Shown here in pieces: positions 1 to 8,379 of a stretch of 64,000 nucleotides of DNA. The notes beneath the pieces were generated by a model. That model was not told where the DNA came from, did no database searches, and saw nothing but the letters and a program-made list of their open reading frames with translations. Position 1 is the stretch's first letter; every line of letters starts with the position of its first letter. The stretch covers positions 1 to 64,000 of the forward strand of contig DVJB01000061.1 in NCBI GenBank assembly GCA_018710845.1, read 5' to 3'. This DNA is from Candidatus Onthomonas avicola (GTDB lineage Bacteria; Bacillota; Clostridia; Oscillospirales; Oscillospiraceae). Position numbers and translations under genes: made by a program.

Positions 1-131
1 AAAATACTAATAGTCCGGCAAGTGTGCGGATTTTTGGAACAAAAATCCGTGCGCGCAGTCGGACTGCAGACTCGCGCAAATGCTTGCATTTGCGCGAAAG
101 GCTGTCAAAAACACTTTTTTGACAGCCTCAA
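1..131. repeat. Dispersed structured repeat, copy 1 (cut by window start)
   Basis: These 131 bases match 23550-23680 with only three differences (positions 9, 26 and 113). The stretch is a run of palindromes: an 11-bp hairpin with GAA loop near 26-50, an 11-bp stem around a CTTG loop near 72-97, and a 13-bp stem near 99-128. Open reading frames that start inside it are by-products of the repeat. The element probably continues to the left, because the second copy has about 85 more bases on that side. Confidence 0.9.
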
Positions 132-161
132 ACGCCCCAGGACGCAATGTCCTGGGGCGTT
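131..161. terminator. Perfect hairpin abutting repeat copy 1
   Basis: A perfect 12-bp stem (ACGCCCCAGGAC, 132-143, with its complement at 149-160) and 5-base loop begins directly at the repeat's right edge. It is terminator-like but has no T tract on the plus side. The second copy of the repeat also abuts a hairpin, of different sequence. Confidence 0.6.
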
Positions 162-221
162 GACGCTTTATCGGGTTTTCTCTGTGGGCTGTGCTGTGAG
201 CACCGGGCGGGCAAAATCTGC

Positions 222-418
222 TCAGGCCGCTGAAACCGCCCGAACAAAGACGGAGACAACATATTCTGCGATGGCGCAGTCCTGCGCCTCCGTGCCGCCG
301 GCCACCAGCGTGATCTTCCAGCCGTTGGCAGCGGACCACCTTCCGTCGCGTCGGCGTCCAGCCCGCAGCAGGGCGGCGAAAGGTTCTGTCCCTATCCCAT
401 GGTCTTTGTTTTCCGATT
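222..418 (-). pseudogene. Possible decayed coding remnant
   Basis: One minus-strand frame reads as about 60 codons with strong GC-third-position usage and protein-like text (including GWKITLVAGGTEAQDCAIAEYV), ending at a TGA at 222-224. It is preceded by an in-frame TAA with no start codon between. It may be the 3' end of a degraded gene. I do not recognise the family. The longer frames on either strand here look like non-coding shadows. Confidence 0.25.
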
Positions 419-460
419 TTTATTCGAAAAATCAAGAGGAGCCAAGCTGGCAGATATACA

Positions 461-526
461 CACCCCCTGAGACGGGGGAATGTCTCAGGGGGTGCTGTCT
501 GTGCCCGGAAAAACGACTGTTTTTCC
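461..526. terminator. Two inverted repeats downstream of glcK
   Basis: A perfect 13-bp stem (461-473 with 482-494, loop of 8) is followed by an 8-bp stem GGAAAAAC/GTTTTTCC (507-514 with 519-526). They lie just beyond the 3' end of the minus-strand ROK kinase gene and are the best candidates for its transcript end, although neither has a classical GC stem plus U tract. Confidence 0.45.
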
Positions 527-572
527 CAGCCGGCGGGCGGAGTGCCGCGCCGCTTCGGCGGGCAAACTGATC

Positions 573-1535
573 TTAAGATTTCTCCATCGACATCTGCAGC
601 GCGCCCGCGCCGATGATGCCGGCGTCGTTGCCCAGCGTGGCGCGCACGGCGGGCGGAGGCGTCAGCTCGTCCGGAGCATAGCAGTACTTGCGGATGGACT
701 CGTTGAGCGGAATCATCAGGTAGTCGCCCTGATTGCAGATGCCGCCGCCCATAATGACCAGCTCCGGCCGGAAGGAGTTGACCAGGCTGGCGATGCCCTG
801 TCCCAGATAGTCAATGTATTGGGCGATGACGGCGCGGGCGGTCCCATCCTCCAGCTTGGCCGCGTCGAAGGGAGTCTTGCCGTTGACCTTGTCCAGATCA
901 TTGTCCACCAGTGCCCACATCTTGGAGTCAGGGTTTTTCTCCATCGCCTGGCGGGTCTGGCGGATGAGCGCGGTGGCGGAGGCGTAGGTCTCAAAGCAGC
1001 CGCGGCGGCCGCAGCCGCACAGCTCGCCGCCGTACAGGAAGGTGAAGTGGCCCGGCTCGGTGCCCTGGCCGGTGCAGCCGGTGAAAATCTTACCGCCGAC
1101 AATAAAGCCGCCGCCGATGCCGGTGCCCAGCGTGATCATCAGGGCGCTGTTGCAGTTGCTGCCGCTGCCGGCGACCACCTCGCCCAGGGCGGCGCAGTCG
1201 GCGTCGTTGCCGAGATAGACCGGCAGACCGAGCGCGTTTGACATGATATCGGCCAGCGGCACATGTCTCCAGCCCAGGTTGACCGCGCGGATCACCGTGC
1301 CGTCCGGTGTGACGGCTCCGGGCACGCCGATACCGACGGAGGCGATATCGGAGAGCGTCATCCCGGCCAGCTCCAATACGGCGCGAACGGAGGCGATCAT
1401 GTCGTCGATCAGCTCCTGCTGGCCGCGGTCCGCTCCGGTGGGTACGCTGAGTTTTTTGACCAGCGAGCCGTCCTCGGCGACGATGCCGACGGCAATATTG
1501 GTGCCTCCAATGTCAATTCCGATAAAATGGCGCAT
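573..1535 (-). CDS. glcK: ROK family glucokinase
   Basis: A 320-residue cytoplasmic sugar kinase, likely phosphorylating glucose with ATP. The N-terminal phosphate motif GIDIGGTNIAVG is at residues 5-16. A second ATP-binding segment LGTGIGGG lies near 136. The ROK signature H-x-CGCGRRGCFE, with its zinc-binding cysteines, follows near residues 162-180. Length fits ROK glucokinases. The start is fixed by an AGGAGGTCC ribosome site, and a strong sigma-A promoter lies 100 bp upstream. It is a single-gene unit divergent from the VanW gene. Sugar specificity within ROK kinases (glucose, mannose, N-acetyl sugars) cannot be settled from sequence alone. Confidence 0.88.
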   Translation of the reverse strand: MRHFIGIDIGGTNIAVGIVAEDGSLVKKLSVPTGADRGQQELIDDMIASVRAVLELAGMTLSDIASVGIGVPGAVTPDGTVIRAVNLGWRHVPLADIMSNALGLPVYLGNDADCAALGEVVAGSGSNCNSALMITLGTGIGGGFIVGGKIFTGCTGQGTEPGHFTFLYGGELCGCGRRGCFETYASATALIRQTRQAMEKNPDSKMWALVDNDLDKVNGKTPFDAAKLEDGTARAVIAQYIDYLGQGIASLVNSFRPELVIMGGGICNQGDYLMIPLNESIRKYCYAPDELTPPPAVRATLGNDAGIIGAGALQMSMEKS

Positions 1536-1637
1536 AAAATGGACCTCCTAAGCGAAAAAAATCGCATCACTGCCGCCGCGGTCCGCCTGTGTGAGAAAAG
1601 CACAATTTTCATCCGCCGCAATGATTTCTTCATGGCT

Positions 1638-1666
1638 ATTATAACAATGACGGCACAAATTTGCAA
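1638..1666 (-). promoter_or_regulatory. Sigma-A promoter of glcK
   Basis: On the minus strand, TTGCAA (1661-1666), a 17-base spacer and a perfect TATAAT (1638-1643) sit about 100 bases before the glcK start. Confidence 0.75.
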
Positions 1667-1687
1667 GACAGGAAAGCCTGATTGCGC

Positions 1688-1716
1688 TTGAAATTTCCGC
1701 ATGGATTCGATATACT
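1688..1716 (+). promoter_or_regulatory. Sigma-A promoter of the VanW gene
   Basis: TTGAAA (1688-1693), a 17-base spacer and TATACT (1711-1716), 60 bases before the start codon. The -35 boxes of this promoter and the divergent glcK promoter are about 20 bp apart, so the two could influence each other. Confidence 0.75.
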
Positions 1717-1775
1717 GACAAAACGGGGAGAAAAGCCTCTCCGAACGAGATTATTTTACAAAATGGAGCGAAAAA

Positions 1776-3320
1776 ATGGCGAGACAAGTGGCGACAAAGA
1801 AAAAGCGCCCGGGCGCGAAGACAAAGAAGGCGCGTCGTACCGCCGGTGTGCGCGCCGCGCTGGCGGCGCTGGTGATCTGCCTGGTGCTGGTGGGCGGGGC
1901 GTATGTCGCCCTGTGCGCCATGGTGGACCAGAGCGTGCTGCTGCCCAACACGGAGATCAACGGCGTGGCCCTCGGCGGACTGACGCGGACGCAGGCACAG
2001 GAGGCGCTGCAGGAGGACTTCCGATCAGACTATCAGGGTGCGGCGGTGACCGTCTCCCTGGAGGGGGAGGAGTACACCGTCTCTCTCTGGGATGAGGGGC
2101 GCAATGTCCTCGTCCTGGATGCCGGAACGGCGCTGGACGAGGCGATGGAGCGCGGACATGGCAGCTTTTTCACCCGCGGCCTGGACTGGCTCAGCGCGCA
2201 GTTCACCCCCTGGAGCGGCGAGGTGCTGCCGGAGGTGGGCGACCGGGCCGGCCTGCTCGATGCGATTTCGGACAGCGGAATCGGGGCGGTGGACACCGCC
2301 TCCGGCACCACCTATGAGGTGGGGGAGCAGAGCGTGACCTTTACCAAGGGAACCGACGGCGTGGTGGCCGACGTGGAGACGCTGGCCGGGCAGATCACTG
2401 AACTGGTCGCCTCCGGCGCGGCACTCGACGGCGGCGTGATTGACAGCGCGACCCTGTCCAGCACGGCCGCTGCGCTGGACGTGCAGAGTGTCTATGACGA
2501 GGTCTACACCGCCCCGCAGGACGCGACGCTGGACCCGGAGAACGACTACGCCATCGTGGAATCGACAGACGGCGTCTCCTTTGATGTGGAGGCGGCGCAG
2601 GCGGCGCTCGAGGCGGCCGCGCCGGGCGAGACGGTGACGGTGGACCTGGTCTTCACCGAGCCGGAGATCACGACGCAGGAGCTGGAGGAGTGCCTCTTCC
2701 GCGACGAGCTGGGCAGCTACACCACCAGCGTCTCCGGTTCGAGCGGCCGCCGGGAGAACGTGCGCCTGGCGGCGGAGTTCTGCGACGGCGTGATTCTCAT
2801 GCCGGGCGAGGTGTTCAACTACAACGACGTGGTGGGGGAGCGGACCACGGCGCGCGGCTTCTCCGCCGCGCCGGCCTACCTGAACGGCGAGACGGTGCAG
2901 GAGGTGGGCGGCGGCATCTGCCAGGTGTCCTCCACCCTCTACGCGGCCTGCCTGTACTCCAATCTGGAAATCGTCACGCGGGTGAACCACACCTATGCCT
3001 CGAGCTATATCGGCCTGGGGCTGGACGCCACCGTCTCCTGGGGCGGACCGGAGTATGAGTTTGCCAACAACACGGACTATCCCCTCCGGGTGGACGCCTC
3101 CTATTCCGGCGGACGTCTGACCATCTCCATCCGCGGCACCAAGACGGACGATATCCACGTGGATATCGTCAGCGAGACACTGGAGGTCATCCCCGCCGAG
3201 ACGGGCGAGGGCAGCCACCACACCGGCTATAAGGTGCAGACCTACCGCAACCTCTACGACGGGGACGGCAATCTCATCTCCTCCACGCCGGAGGCGTACA
3301 GCTATTACCGGGCCAGCTGA
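1776..3320 (+). CDS. VanW family protein with peptidoglycan-binding-type domain
   Basis: A 514-residue membrane-anchored extracytoplasmic protein. A very basic N terminus (1-24) precedes one transmembrane segment (about 27-50). The middle (about 90-310) fits the paired PG_binding_4-like modules common before VanW domains. The VanW domain follows (about 320-480) with its hallmark GEVFNYNDVVGERTTARGF and GGGICQVSSTLY segments. VanW proteins of this YoaR type are widespread in Firmicutes and are thought to act at the cell wall, but the activity is not known. The start has GGAG seven bases upstream. The DUF2461 gene follows after 11 bp, so the two are probably co-transcribed. Confidence 0.85.
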   Translation: MARQVATKKKRPGAKTKKARRTAGVRAALAALVICLVLVGGAYVALCAMVDQSVLLPNTEINGVALGGLTRTQAQEALQEDFRSDYQGAAVTVSLEGEEYTVSLWDEGRNVLVLDAGTALDEAMERGHGSFFTRGLDWLSAQFTPWSGEVLPEVGDRAGLLDAISDSGIGAVDTASGTTYEVGEQSVTFTKGTDGVVADVETLAGQITELVASGAALDGGVIDSATLSSTAAALDVQSVYDEVYTAPQDATLDPENDYAIVESTDGVSFDVEAAQAALEAAAPGETVTVDLVFTEPEITTQELEECLFRDELGSYTTSVSGSSGRRENVRLAAEFCDGVILMPGEVFNYNDVVGERTTARGFSAAPAYLNGETVQEVGGGICQVSSTLYAACLYSNLEIVTRVNHTYASSYIGLGLDATVSWGGPEYEFANNTDYPLRVDASYSGGRLTISIRGTKTDDIHVDIVSETLEVIPAETGEGSHHTGYKVQTYRNLYDGDGNLISSTPEAYSYYRAS

Positions 3321-3331
3321 GGAGGTATGGG

Positions 3332-4018
3332 ATGGATCATCTGTTTTCTGACGAGACGATTCAATTTCTCTGGGGCATTCGCTTCAACAACGAGCGAAGC
3401 TGGTTTCAGGCGCACAAGGAGGAGTATCTGAACACCCTCTACCGCCCGATGCAGGACCTCGGCGCGCATCTGCTCGAGAGCGTCGGGGAGGAAAACCCGG
3501 ACCTCGAGATGCAGCTGCGGGTGACGCGCATCTACCGCGACGCGCGGCGGGTGCGCTACGGAGGGCCGTACAAGGAGCATCTCTGGCTCAGCCTGGAGCG
3601 GCCCTATGACCGCGACGACTGGCACGGCGGGCCGTCGCTCTGGTTTGAGATCGCGCCGGAGGGCTATGAGTACGGCTGCGGCTACTGGGGCGCGCCGCGG
3701 GACATGGAGCGCTACCGCCGCACCGTCCTGCGCAAGCGGGAGGAGATGGAGCGGCTCGCCCGCCGCCTGGCTCGGCAGGAGCGTTTTCAGCTCGGCGGGG
3801 AGACCTACCGGCGGCCGAAGCTCCAGCTCTCCGAACTGCTCGACCCGTGGGTAAACCGCAAGAGCATTATGATCACCCATGCCAGCGCGCCGGACGAGCT
3901 GCTCTGCTCCCCCGACCTCTGGCGCGCGGTGGCGGACGGATTTCGCTGGCTGCTGCCGTATTACCGTTTCTTTGACGCCCTGCGGCTGGAGCCGCCGGTT
4001 ACTGACCGTATTATGTGA
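3332..4018 (+). CDS. DUF2461 (TIGR02453) family protein
   Basis: A 228-residue soluble protein spanning the whole DUF2461 family. Typical features are the opening FLWGIRFNNERSWFQAHKEEY, the central RIYRDARRVRYGGPYKEHLW segment and the aromatic pocket around WFEIAPEGYEYGCGYW. The family is common in bacteria and has no established biochemical role. A GGAGG six bases upstream decides the start. An earlier ATG (3327) is out of frame. The gene ends just before a strong bidirectional terminator shared with galM. Confidence 0.85.
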   Translation: MDHLFSDETIQFLWGIRFNNERSWFQAHKEEYLNTLYRPMQDLGAHLLESVGEENPDLEMQLRVTRIYRDARRVRYGGPYKEHLWLSLERPYDRDDWHGGPSLWFEIAPEGYEYGCGYWGAPRDMERYRRTVLRKREEMERLARRLARQERFQLGGETYRRPKLQLSELLDPWVNRKSIMITHASAPDELLCSPDLWRAVADGFRWLLPYYRFFDALRLEPPVTDRIM

Positions 4019-4030
4019 GCCTTGGGCCAT

Positions 4031-4076
4031 AAAAATTCCCCTTCTCCGGTATGGAAACCCGGAGGAGGGGAATTTT
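4031..4076. terminator. Bidirectional terminator between DUF2461 gene and galM
   Basis: An 18-bp stem (4032-4049 with 4059-4076, one wobble pair) whose outer arms are A- and T-runs, so it works as an intrinsic terminator for both converging genes. Confidence 0.85.
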
Positions 4077-4101
4077 GTGTGTTAGACGGCAAGATTTCAG
4101 A

Positions 4102-5151
4102 TCACCGGACGCCGAAGCGGTAGACGGCGGTCTCATGATAGGTTTCGCCCGGGCGCAGCACGACGGAGGGGAAGTCGGGGAAGTCGGGGGAGCAGGGATA
4201 GTGCTGGCTCTCCAGACAGAAGGCGCTGTGGCGGCCGTATTGGGCTCCGCCCTTGCCATTGCGCGGCGTGACGCCGTCGGCGGCGATGACGAAGTTTCCG
4301 CTGTAGAACTGGGTGCCCGGCTGCGTGGTGTAGTAGTCCATCGTGATGCCGGTGCGCGGGGAAAAGGCACGGGCGGCGGGCGCGTCCAGGCCGGGCGCGT
4401 CGAGAACCATATTCAGGTCGTAGCCAGAGGCGGAGCGGAGCATCGGGTGGTCCGCGCCAAGGTCGCGGCCGATCGGCTTGGGCGTGCGGAAGTCAAACGG
4501 CGTGCCCTCCACCGGGAGGATGCGGCCGGTGAGCAGGTTTTCCGCGTCCCCCTCGGTGAAGCGGGAGGCGTTGAGCTGCAACTCGATGTCCAGGATATCG
4601 CCCGCACCGTGGCCGGAGAGGTTGAAGTAGGCGTGGTTGGTGAGGTTGACGATGGTGGGCCTGTCCGTCGCGGCCTGGTAGTCCAGAATCAGACGGTTGT
4701 CCTCTGTGAGCGTGTAGCTGTAGCGGACGTTCAGGTTGCCGGGGTACCCCTCCTCGCCGTCCGGGCTGAGGAATGTGAAAATCAGCGAATTCCCCTCCGG
4801 GCGTCCCTCCAGCACGCGGTTGCAGTAAGTGCCGTGGAGGTGATTTTCTCCCTCGTTGGGGACAAGTTGCCAGGTCTTGCCGTCCAGGGAGAAGCGGGCC
4901 TTGCGCAGGCGGTTGGCGAACCGGCCGACCAGGTTGCCAAAGAAGCAGGCGTCGTCCTCATACTCCGCGACGGTGTCATAGCCGAGCGCGACGTCCACCG
5001 GACGGCCCTCCCGGTCAGGCACCACGATGGCGCGCAGCGAGGCGGCGTAGGAGAGCACGGAGACGGACATGCCGTTGGCGTTGGAGATACGGTATTCGGT
5101 GACGGCGCGGCCGTCCCGGGTGCAGCCAAAGGGCTGGCTGGTGATGGGCAT
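4102..5151 (-). CDS. galM: Aldose 1-epimerase
   Basis: A 349-residue galactose mutarotase that interconverts alpha and beta anomers of hexoses. It shows the family landmarks: NLVGRFANR near residue 75, the substrate contact segment NEGENHLHG near 98, the catalytic histidine in NLTNHAYFNLSGH near 170, and the C-terminal ESQHYPCSPDFPDFPS with the proton-accepting glutamate near 307. An AGGAGG ribosome site confirms the start. It follows the transketolase pair on the same strand, but a terminator hairpin separates them, so it may be partly or wholly independent. Confidence 0.93.
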   Translation of the reverse strand: MPITSQPFGCTRDGRAVTEYRISNANGMSVSVLSYAASLRAIVVPDREGRPVDVALGYDTVAEYEDDACFFGNLVGRFANRLRKARFSLDGKTWQLVPNEGENHLHGTYCNRVLEGRPEGNSLIFTFLSPDGEEGYPGNLNVRYSYTLTEDNRLILDYQAATDRPTIVNLTNHAYFNLSGHGAGDILDIELQLNASRFTEGDAENLLTGRILPVEGTPFDFRTPKPIGRDLGADHPMLRSASGYDLNMVLDAPGLDAPAARAFSPRTGITMDYYTTQPGTQFYSGNFVIAADGVTPRNGKGGAQYGRHSAFCLESQHYPCSPDFPDFPSVVLRPGETYHETAVYRFGVR

Positions 5152-5181
5152 AGAGCAGACCTCCTCTGCGATAGGGTAAGA

Positions 5182-5233
5182 GAAAAGCGGCGGCGGGCGC
5201 GCGGCAGGGATAGACCGCTGCCCGCGCCCGCCG
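5182..5233 (-). terminator. Terminator after the transketolase genes
   Basis: On the minus strand, a GC-rich stem (outer 10 bp: 5192-5201 with 5223-5232, plus an inner GCAG/CTGC) is followed by CGCTTTTCTC. Confidence 0.65.
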
Positions 5234-5256
5234 GTTTGCCGCGGGAAGTGAGAGGG

Positions 5257-6189
5257 TTAGAAGGACTTGGCGACCTCAACGATGTGCTCCGCGCTCAGGC
5301 CGAACTGCTTGAGCAGGGCGGCGGCGGGGCCGGAGTGGCCGAACTCGTCGTTTACGCCGATGCGGCGGACGGGGGTGGGCAGCTTCTCGGCGAGCAGGCT
5401 GCAGACCGCCTCGCCCAGACCGCCGATGACGGAGTGCTCCTCGGCGGTGATGACCTTGCCGCACTCGCGCGCGGCCTGGAGCACCAGCGCCTCGTCCAGC
5501 GGCTTGATGGTGCAGATGTTGATCACGCGGGCGGAGATGCCGTCCGCGGCGAGCGCTTTGGCCGCCTCGATCGCCTCGGCGACCATGATGCCGGTGGCGA
5601 TGATGGCCACGTCGGAGCCATCGCAGACCACCTCGCCCTTGCCGATCTCAAACTGGTAGTCCTCGCTGTGGAAGACGGGGCAGGCCGCGCGGCCGAAGCG
5701 CATGTAGACCGGGCCGACATGCTCGTAGGCCGCCTTGACGCAGGCGCGGGCCTCCACGTCGTCCGAGGGGCTCATGACCACCATGCCGGGGATGGTGCGC
5801 ATCAGGGCGAAGTCCTCGCAGCACTGGTGGGACGCGCCGTCCTCGCCGACGGAGATGCCGCCGTGAGTCGCGCCGATCTTGACGTTCAGGTGGGGATAGC
5901 CGATGCTGTTGCGCACCTGCTCAAAGGCGCGGCCGGCGGCAAACATGGCAAAGGAGGAGGCGAAGGGGACCAGGCCGGTGGTGGCCAGGCCGGCGGCGAC
6001 GCAGATCATATTGCTCTCGGCGATGCCGCAGTCGATGTGCCGGTCGGGGAAGGCCTTCTGGAAGGTGCCGGTCTTGGTGGCGCCGGCCAGGTCAGCGTCC
6101 AGCACGACCAGGTCGGGATGCTGTGCGCCCAGCTCTTTCAGGGCGTTGCCGTAGCTCTCACGGGTGGCAATTTTCTTCACGTCTGCCAT
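5257..6189 (-). CDS. Transketolase, C-terminal subunit
   Basis: A 310-residue protein carrying the pyrimidine-binding and C-terminal domains of transketolase, which transfers two-carbon units between sugar phosphates in the pentose phosphate pathway. It includes the cofactor-side segment DADLAGATKTG near residue 31 and GGISVGEDGASHQ near 110, where the family has its GxDGxTH motif. The other half of the enzyme is encoded directly upstream. In many Clostridia and Archaea transketolase is split this way and the two chains form one thiamine-diphosphate enzyme. One base separates the genes, implying translational coupling. Confidence 0.92.
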   Translation of the reverse strand: MADVKKIATRESYGNALKELGAQHPDLVVLDADLAGATKTGTFQKAFPDRHIDCGIAESNMICVAAGLATTGLVPFASSFAMFAAGRAFEQVRNSIGYPHLNVKIGATHGGISVGEDGASHQCCEDFALMRTIPGMVVMSPSDDVEARACVKAAYEHVGPVYMRFGRAACPVFHSEDYQFEIGKGEVVCDGSDVAIIATGIMVAEAIEAAKALAADGISARVINICTIKPLDEALVLQAARECGKVITAEEHSVIGGLGEAVCSLLAEKLPTPVRRIGVNDEFGHSGPAAALLKQFGLSAEHIVEVAKSF

Positions 6190-6190
6190 A

Positions 6191-7036
6191 TCAGTTCGCC
6201 TCCAGTTCTGCCAGCTGAGCGTTCAGCTCGTCCATGGCGATCTTGTACTCCTCGTCGTTGGGGGCCTTGCCGTGCCAGCCGGCCTTGTCCTCCATGTAGC
6301 TCACGCCCTTGCCCTTGGTGGTCTTCATCACGATCGCGAAGGGCTTGCCCTTGGTCGCGCGGGCCAGGGTCATGGCCGCCTCGATCTGGTCAAAGTCGTG
6401 CCCGTCGATCTCCGCGACCGCATAGCCGAAGGCGCGCAGCTTCTCGGGGATGGGATAGGGGCTCATGACGTCGGACACCTTGCCGTCGATCTGCAGGCCG
6501 TTGTTGTCAATGATGACGCAGAGGTTGTCCAAGTGATAGTGCGCGCCGAACATCAGCGCCTCCCAGACCTGGCCCTCCTGGATCTCGCCGTCGCCGAGCA
6601 GGGTGTAGACGCGGTAGTCCTTGCCCTGGAGCTTGGCGCCCTTGGCCATGCCGGCGGCCACGGAGATGCCCTGGCCGAGGGAGCCAGTGGACATGTCCAC
6701 GCCGGGGACGGTGTTCATATTGGGGTGTCCCTGGAGGTAGCTGTCAATGTGCCGCAGCGTCGGCAGGTCCTCCACCGGGAAGAAGCCGCGCAGCGCCAGC
6801 GCGGAGTACAGGCCGGGCGCCGTGTGACCCTTGGAGAGGACAAAGCGGTCGCGCTCGTCCATCTTGGGATTGGAAGGGTCGACGTGCAGCTCCTTAAAGT
6901 ACAGATAGGTGAACAGGTCGGCGGCGGAGAGGCTGCCTCCGGGGTGGCCGGCCTTGGCGCCGTGGGTCGCGGTGACGATGCCCATGCGCACCTTGCAGGC
7001 GGTGATGGCGAGCTGCTTTTTTTCAGCTGCGGTCAT
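6191..7036 (-). CDS. Transketolase, N-terminal subunit
   Basis: A 281-residue thiamine-diphosphate-binding half of split transketolase. HGAKAGHPGGSLSAAD near residue 25, SKGHTAPGLYSAL near 69 and the cofactor-pyrophosphate motif GDGEIQEGQVWEA near 148 are all present, as is the metal-site NNGLQIDG. It is the first gene of the pair and has a strong promoter about 100 bases upstream. The ribosome site AAGGAG lies 12 bases before the ATG, slightly long. Confidence 0.92.
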   Translation of the reverse strand: MTAAEKKQLAITACKVRMGIVTATHGAKAGHPGGSLSAADLFTYLYFKELHVDPSNPKMDERDRFVLSKGHTAPGLYSALALRGFFPVEDLPTLRHIDSYLQGHPNMNTVPGVDMSTGSLGQGISVAAGMAKGAKLQGKDYRVYTLLGDGEIQEGQVWEALMFGAHYHLDNLCVIIDNNGLQIDGKVSDVMSPYPIPEKLRAFGYAVAEIDGHDFDQIEAAMTLARATKGKPFAIVMKTTKGKGVSYMEDKAGWHGKAPNDEEYKIAMDELNAQLAELEAN

Positions 7037-7134
7037 GGTTTGCTCACACTCCTTATCGACGGTATGATGTTTTGTGTTCGAATTTTGCCGTTTTTTGTTC
7101 GTTTTAAACAGAAAAGCGGCAAATGACTGGTTAT

Positions 7135-7163
7135 ATTATACACACAGCGGTGCCCCGGCGCAA
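7135..7163 (-). promoter_or_regulatory. Sigma-A promoter of the transketolase genes
   Basis: Minus strand TTGCGC (7158-7163), 17-base spacer, perfect TATAAT (7135-7140). Confidence 0.7.
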
Positions 7164-7184
7164 GGGGTATCAGCACCGGGGCAC
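7150..7184. repeat. Inverted repeat over the transketolase -35 region
   Basis: GTGCCCCGG (7150-7158) pairs perfectly with CCGGGGCAC (7176-7184) around a 17-base loop. It lies at the 3' end of the upstream ROK regulator gene and overlaps the -35 region of the transketolase promoter, so it could be a transcript-end structure, an operator, or both. Confidence 0.5.
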
Positions 7185-7202
7185 AGAGAAAACGCAAGAT
7201 TG

Positions 7203-8327
7203 TCAGATTTGATCCATAAACTGAGAGACAAAGTTGAGCGCCGCGCCGACACAGGTGGCCCAGTAGCCGAAGCTGGAGATGGTGCAGTAGCTTCCGTCCG
7301 TCTCAAATGTGGCCAGTTTCTGGAGTCTGGCGCGCAGATCGTACAGATATGGGCCGATATAGCCGCCCAGCAGACCGCCGAGCACTACCTGGCAGTCGAG
7401 CACGAGATGGATGTTTGTAATGCCGATGGCCAGATGGTCGAGGTATTCCTCCCAGATCTTTTGATACTCTGCGTTACCGCTCTGCAGGCCCTCAAAGAAG
7501 GCGTCAATGCTGATACCGAGGTCCTCCGACAGGCGCTTGGTGGAGCAGAAGGCCTCCAGACAGCCCTTCTGCCCGCAGCCGCAGACCGGGCCATTGGGGT
7601 CAATGCGCATGTGCCCGAACTCGCCGCCGTGGAGCGTGCTGCCGTGGTAGGGCGTGCCGCCAAGCAGCATCGCGCCGCCCAGGCCGCGGTGCAGGAACAT
7701 GTAGACCATGTTCCGTTTTTCCGGGTTGACCCACCAGGTGGCCAGCCCCCCCGCGTTCGCGTCGTTTTCAAAGATCACCGGATAGGGGATATGGCTCGCC
7801 AGCAGGTTCATATCCAGCTCAGAGACGGGCTGGACAGGGGACATGGTCACCTTGCCCGTGTCCGGCTGCGGGACGCCGCAGACGGCGATGCCGATGCCGA
7901 GCAGACGCTCCGTGTCAATCTCATTGGTTTGAATAAAGTCCTCGATGGCCTGCGCCAGGAAGGAGGCGTACGCATCGTCGTTGGCGATGGGCCGGGAGAC
8001 ACGCTGGCTGCAGATCAGCTGCGCGCGGATGTTGATGCACGCCAGATGGATCCGCCGGTGCCCGAGGTAGACGCCGATGGCGCAGCGAACATTGTTGGAC
8101 ACGCCAATCGCCCGCGGCTTGCGGCCCCCGGTAGAGTCAAATGTGCCCTGGAATTCCAGCAGGTTGGCCTCCTGCAGCTCCTTCAGGTTCTGCCCCACGG
8201 TCGGCAGGCTGAGAGAGAGGGCCTGCGCAATGTCCTGTTTTGTGACCGGATGGCCGGAAGAATAGATATACCGAAAGACGCGATTGCGGTTCTGACGGCG
8301 CAGTTCAGCGGTATTAAAAGTTGCCAT
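7203..8327 (-). CDS. ROK family transcriptional regulator (NagC/XylR type)
   Basis: A 374-residue protein with an N-terminal winged helix (about 1-65, QNRNRVFRYIYSSG then VTKQDIAQALSLSLPTVGQNLKEL) fused to a ROK sugar-binding domain (about 75-374) with the zinc signature GHMRIDPNGPVCGCGQKGCLE. NagC/XylR-type regulators bind a sugar or sugar phosphate and control uptake or catabolic genes. The reading frame runs further upstream, but the winged helix begins exactly at this ATG, and a promoter lies within the upstream part, which excludes the longer start. Its position next to transketolase and near glucokinase suggests a role in local sugar metabolism (inference). Confidence 0.87.
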   Translation of the reverse strand: MATFNTAELRRQNRNRVFRYIYSSGHPVTKQDIAQALSLSLPTVGQNLKELQEANLLEFQGTFDSTGGRKPRAIGVSNNVRCAIGVYLGHRRIHLACINIRAQLICSQRVSRPIANDDAYASFLAQAIEDFIQTNEIDTERLLGIGIAVCGVPQPDTGKVTMSPVQPVSELDMNLLASHIPYPVIFENDANAGGLATWWVNPEKRNMVYMFLHRGLGGAMLLGGTPYHGSTLHGGEFGHMRIDPNGPVCGCGQKGCLEAFCSTKRLSEDLGISIDAFFEGLQSGNAEYQKIWEEYLDHLAIGITNIHLVLDCQVVLGGLLGGYIGPYLYDLRARLQKLATFETDGSYCTISSFGYWATCVGAALNFVSQFMDQI

Positions 8328-8348
8328 AGTTCCTATCACCACACCCAA

Positions 8349-8362
8349 ACTTTTAGAAAAGT
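8349..8362. promoter_or_regulatory. Operator-like palindrome in the ROK regulator leader
   Basis: ACTTTT-AG-AAAAGT, 6-bp arms around two bases, lies between the promoter and the start codon. Autoregulation is the simplest reading, but it is unproven. Confidence 0.35.
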
Positions 8363-8379
8363 AATTGAATTCCCTCCCT

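Noticed and set aside
22..570. 182-codon plus-strand frame and the 142-codon minus-strand frame at the window start
   Set aside because: Both run through the palindromic repeat and show no consistent codon bias or ribosome site; a homologous frame appears at 23526 only because the repeat recurs.
4051..6468. 805-codon plus-strand frame opposite galM and transketolase
   Set aside because: It is the antisense shadow of well-recognised genes and arises from high GC at third codon positions. Its sequence is Val/Gly/Ala/Asp-rich without domain motifs.
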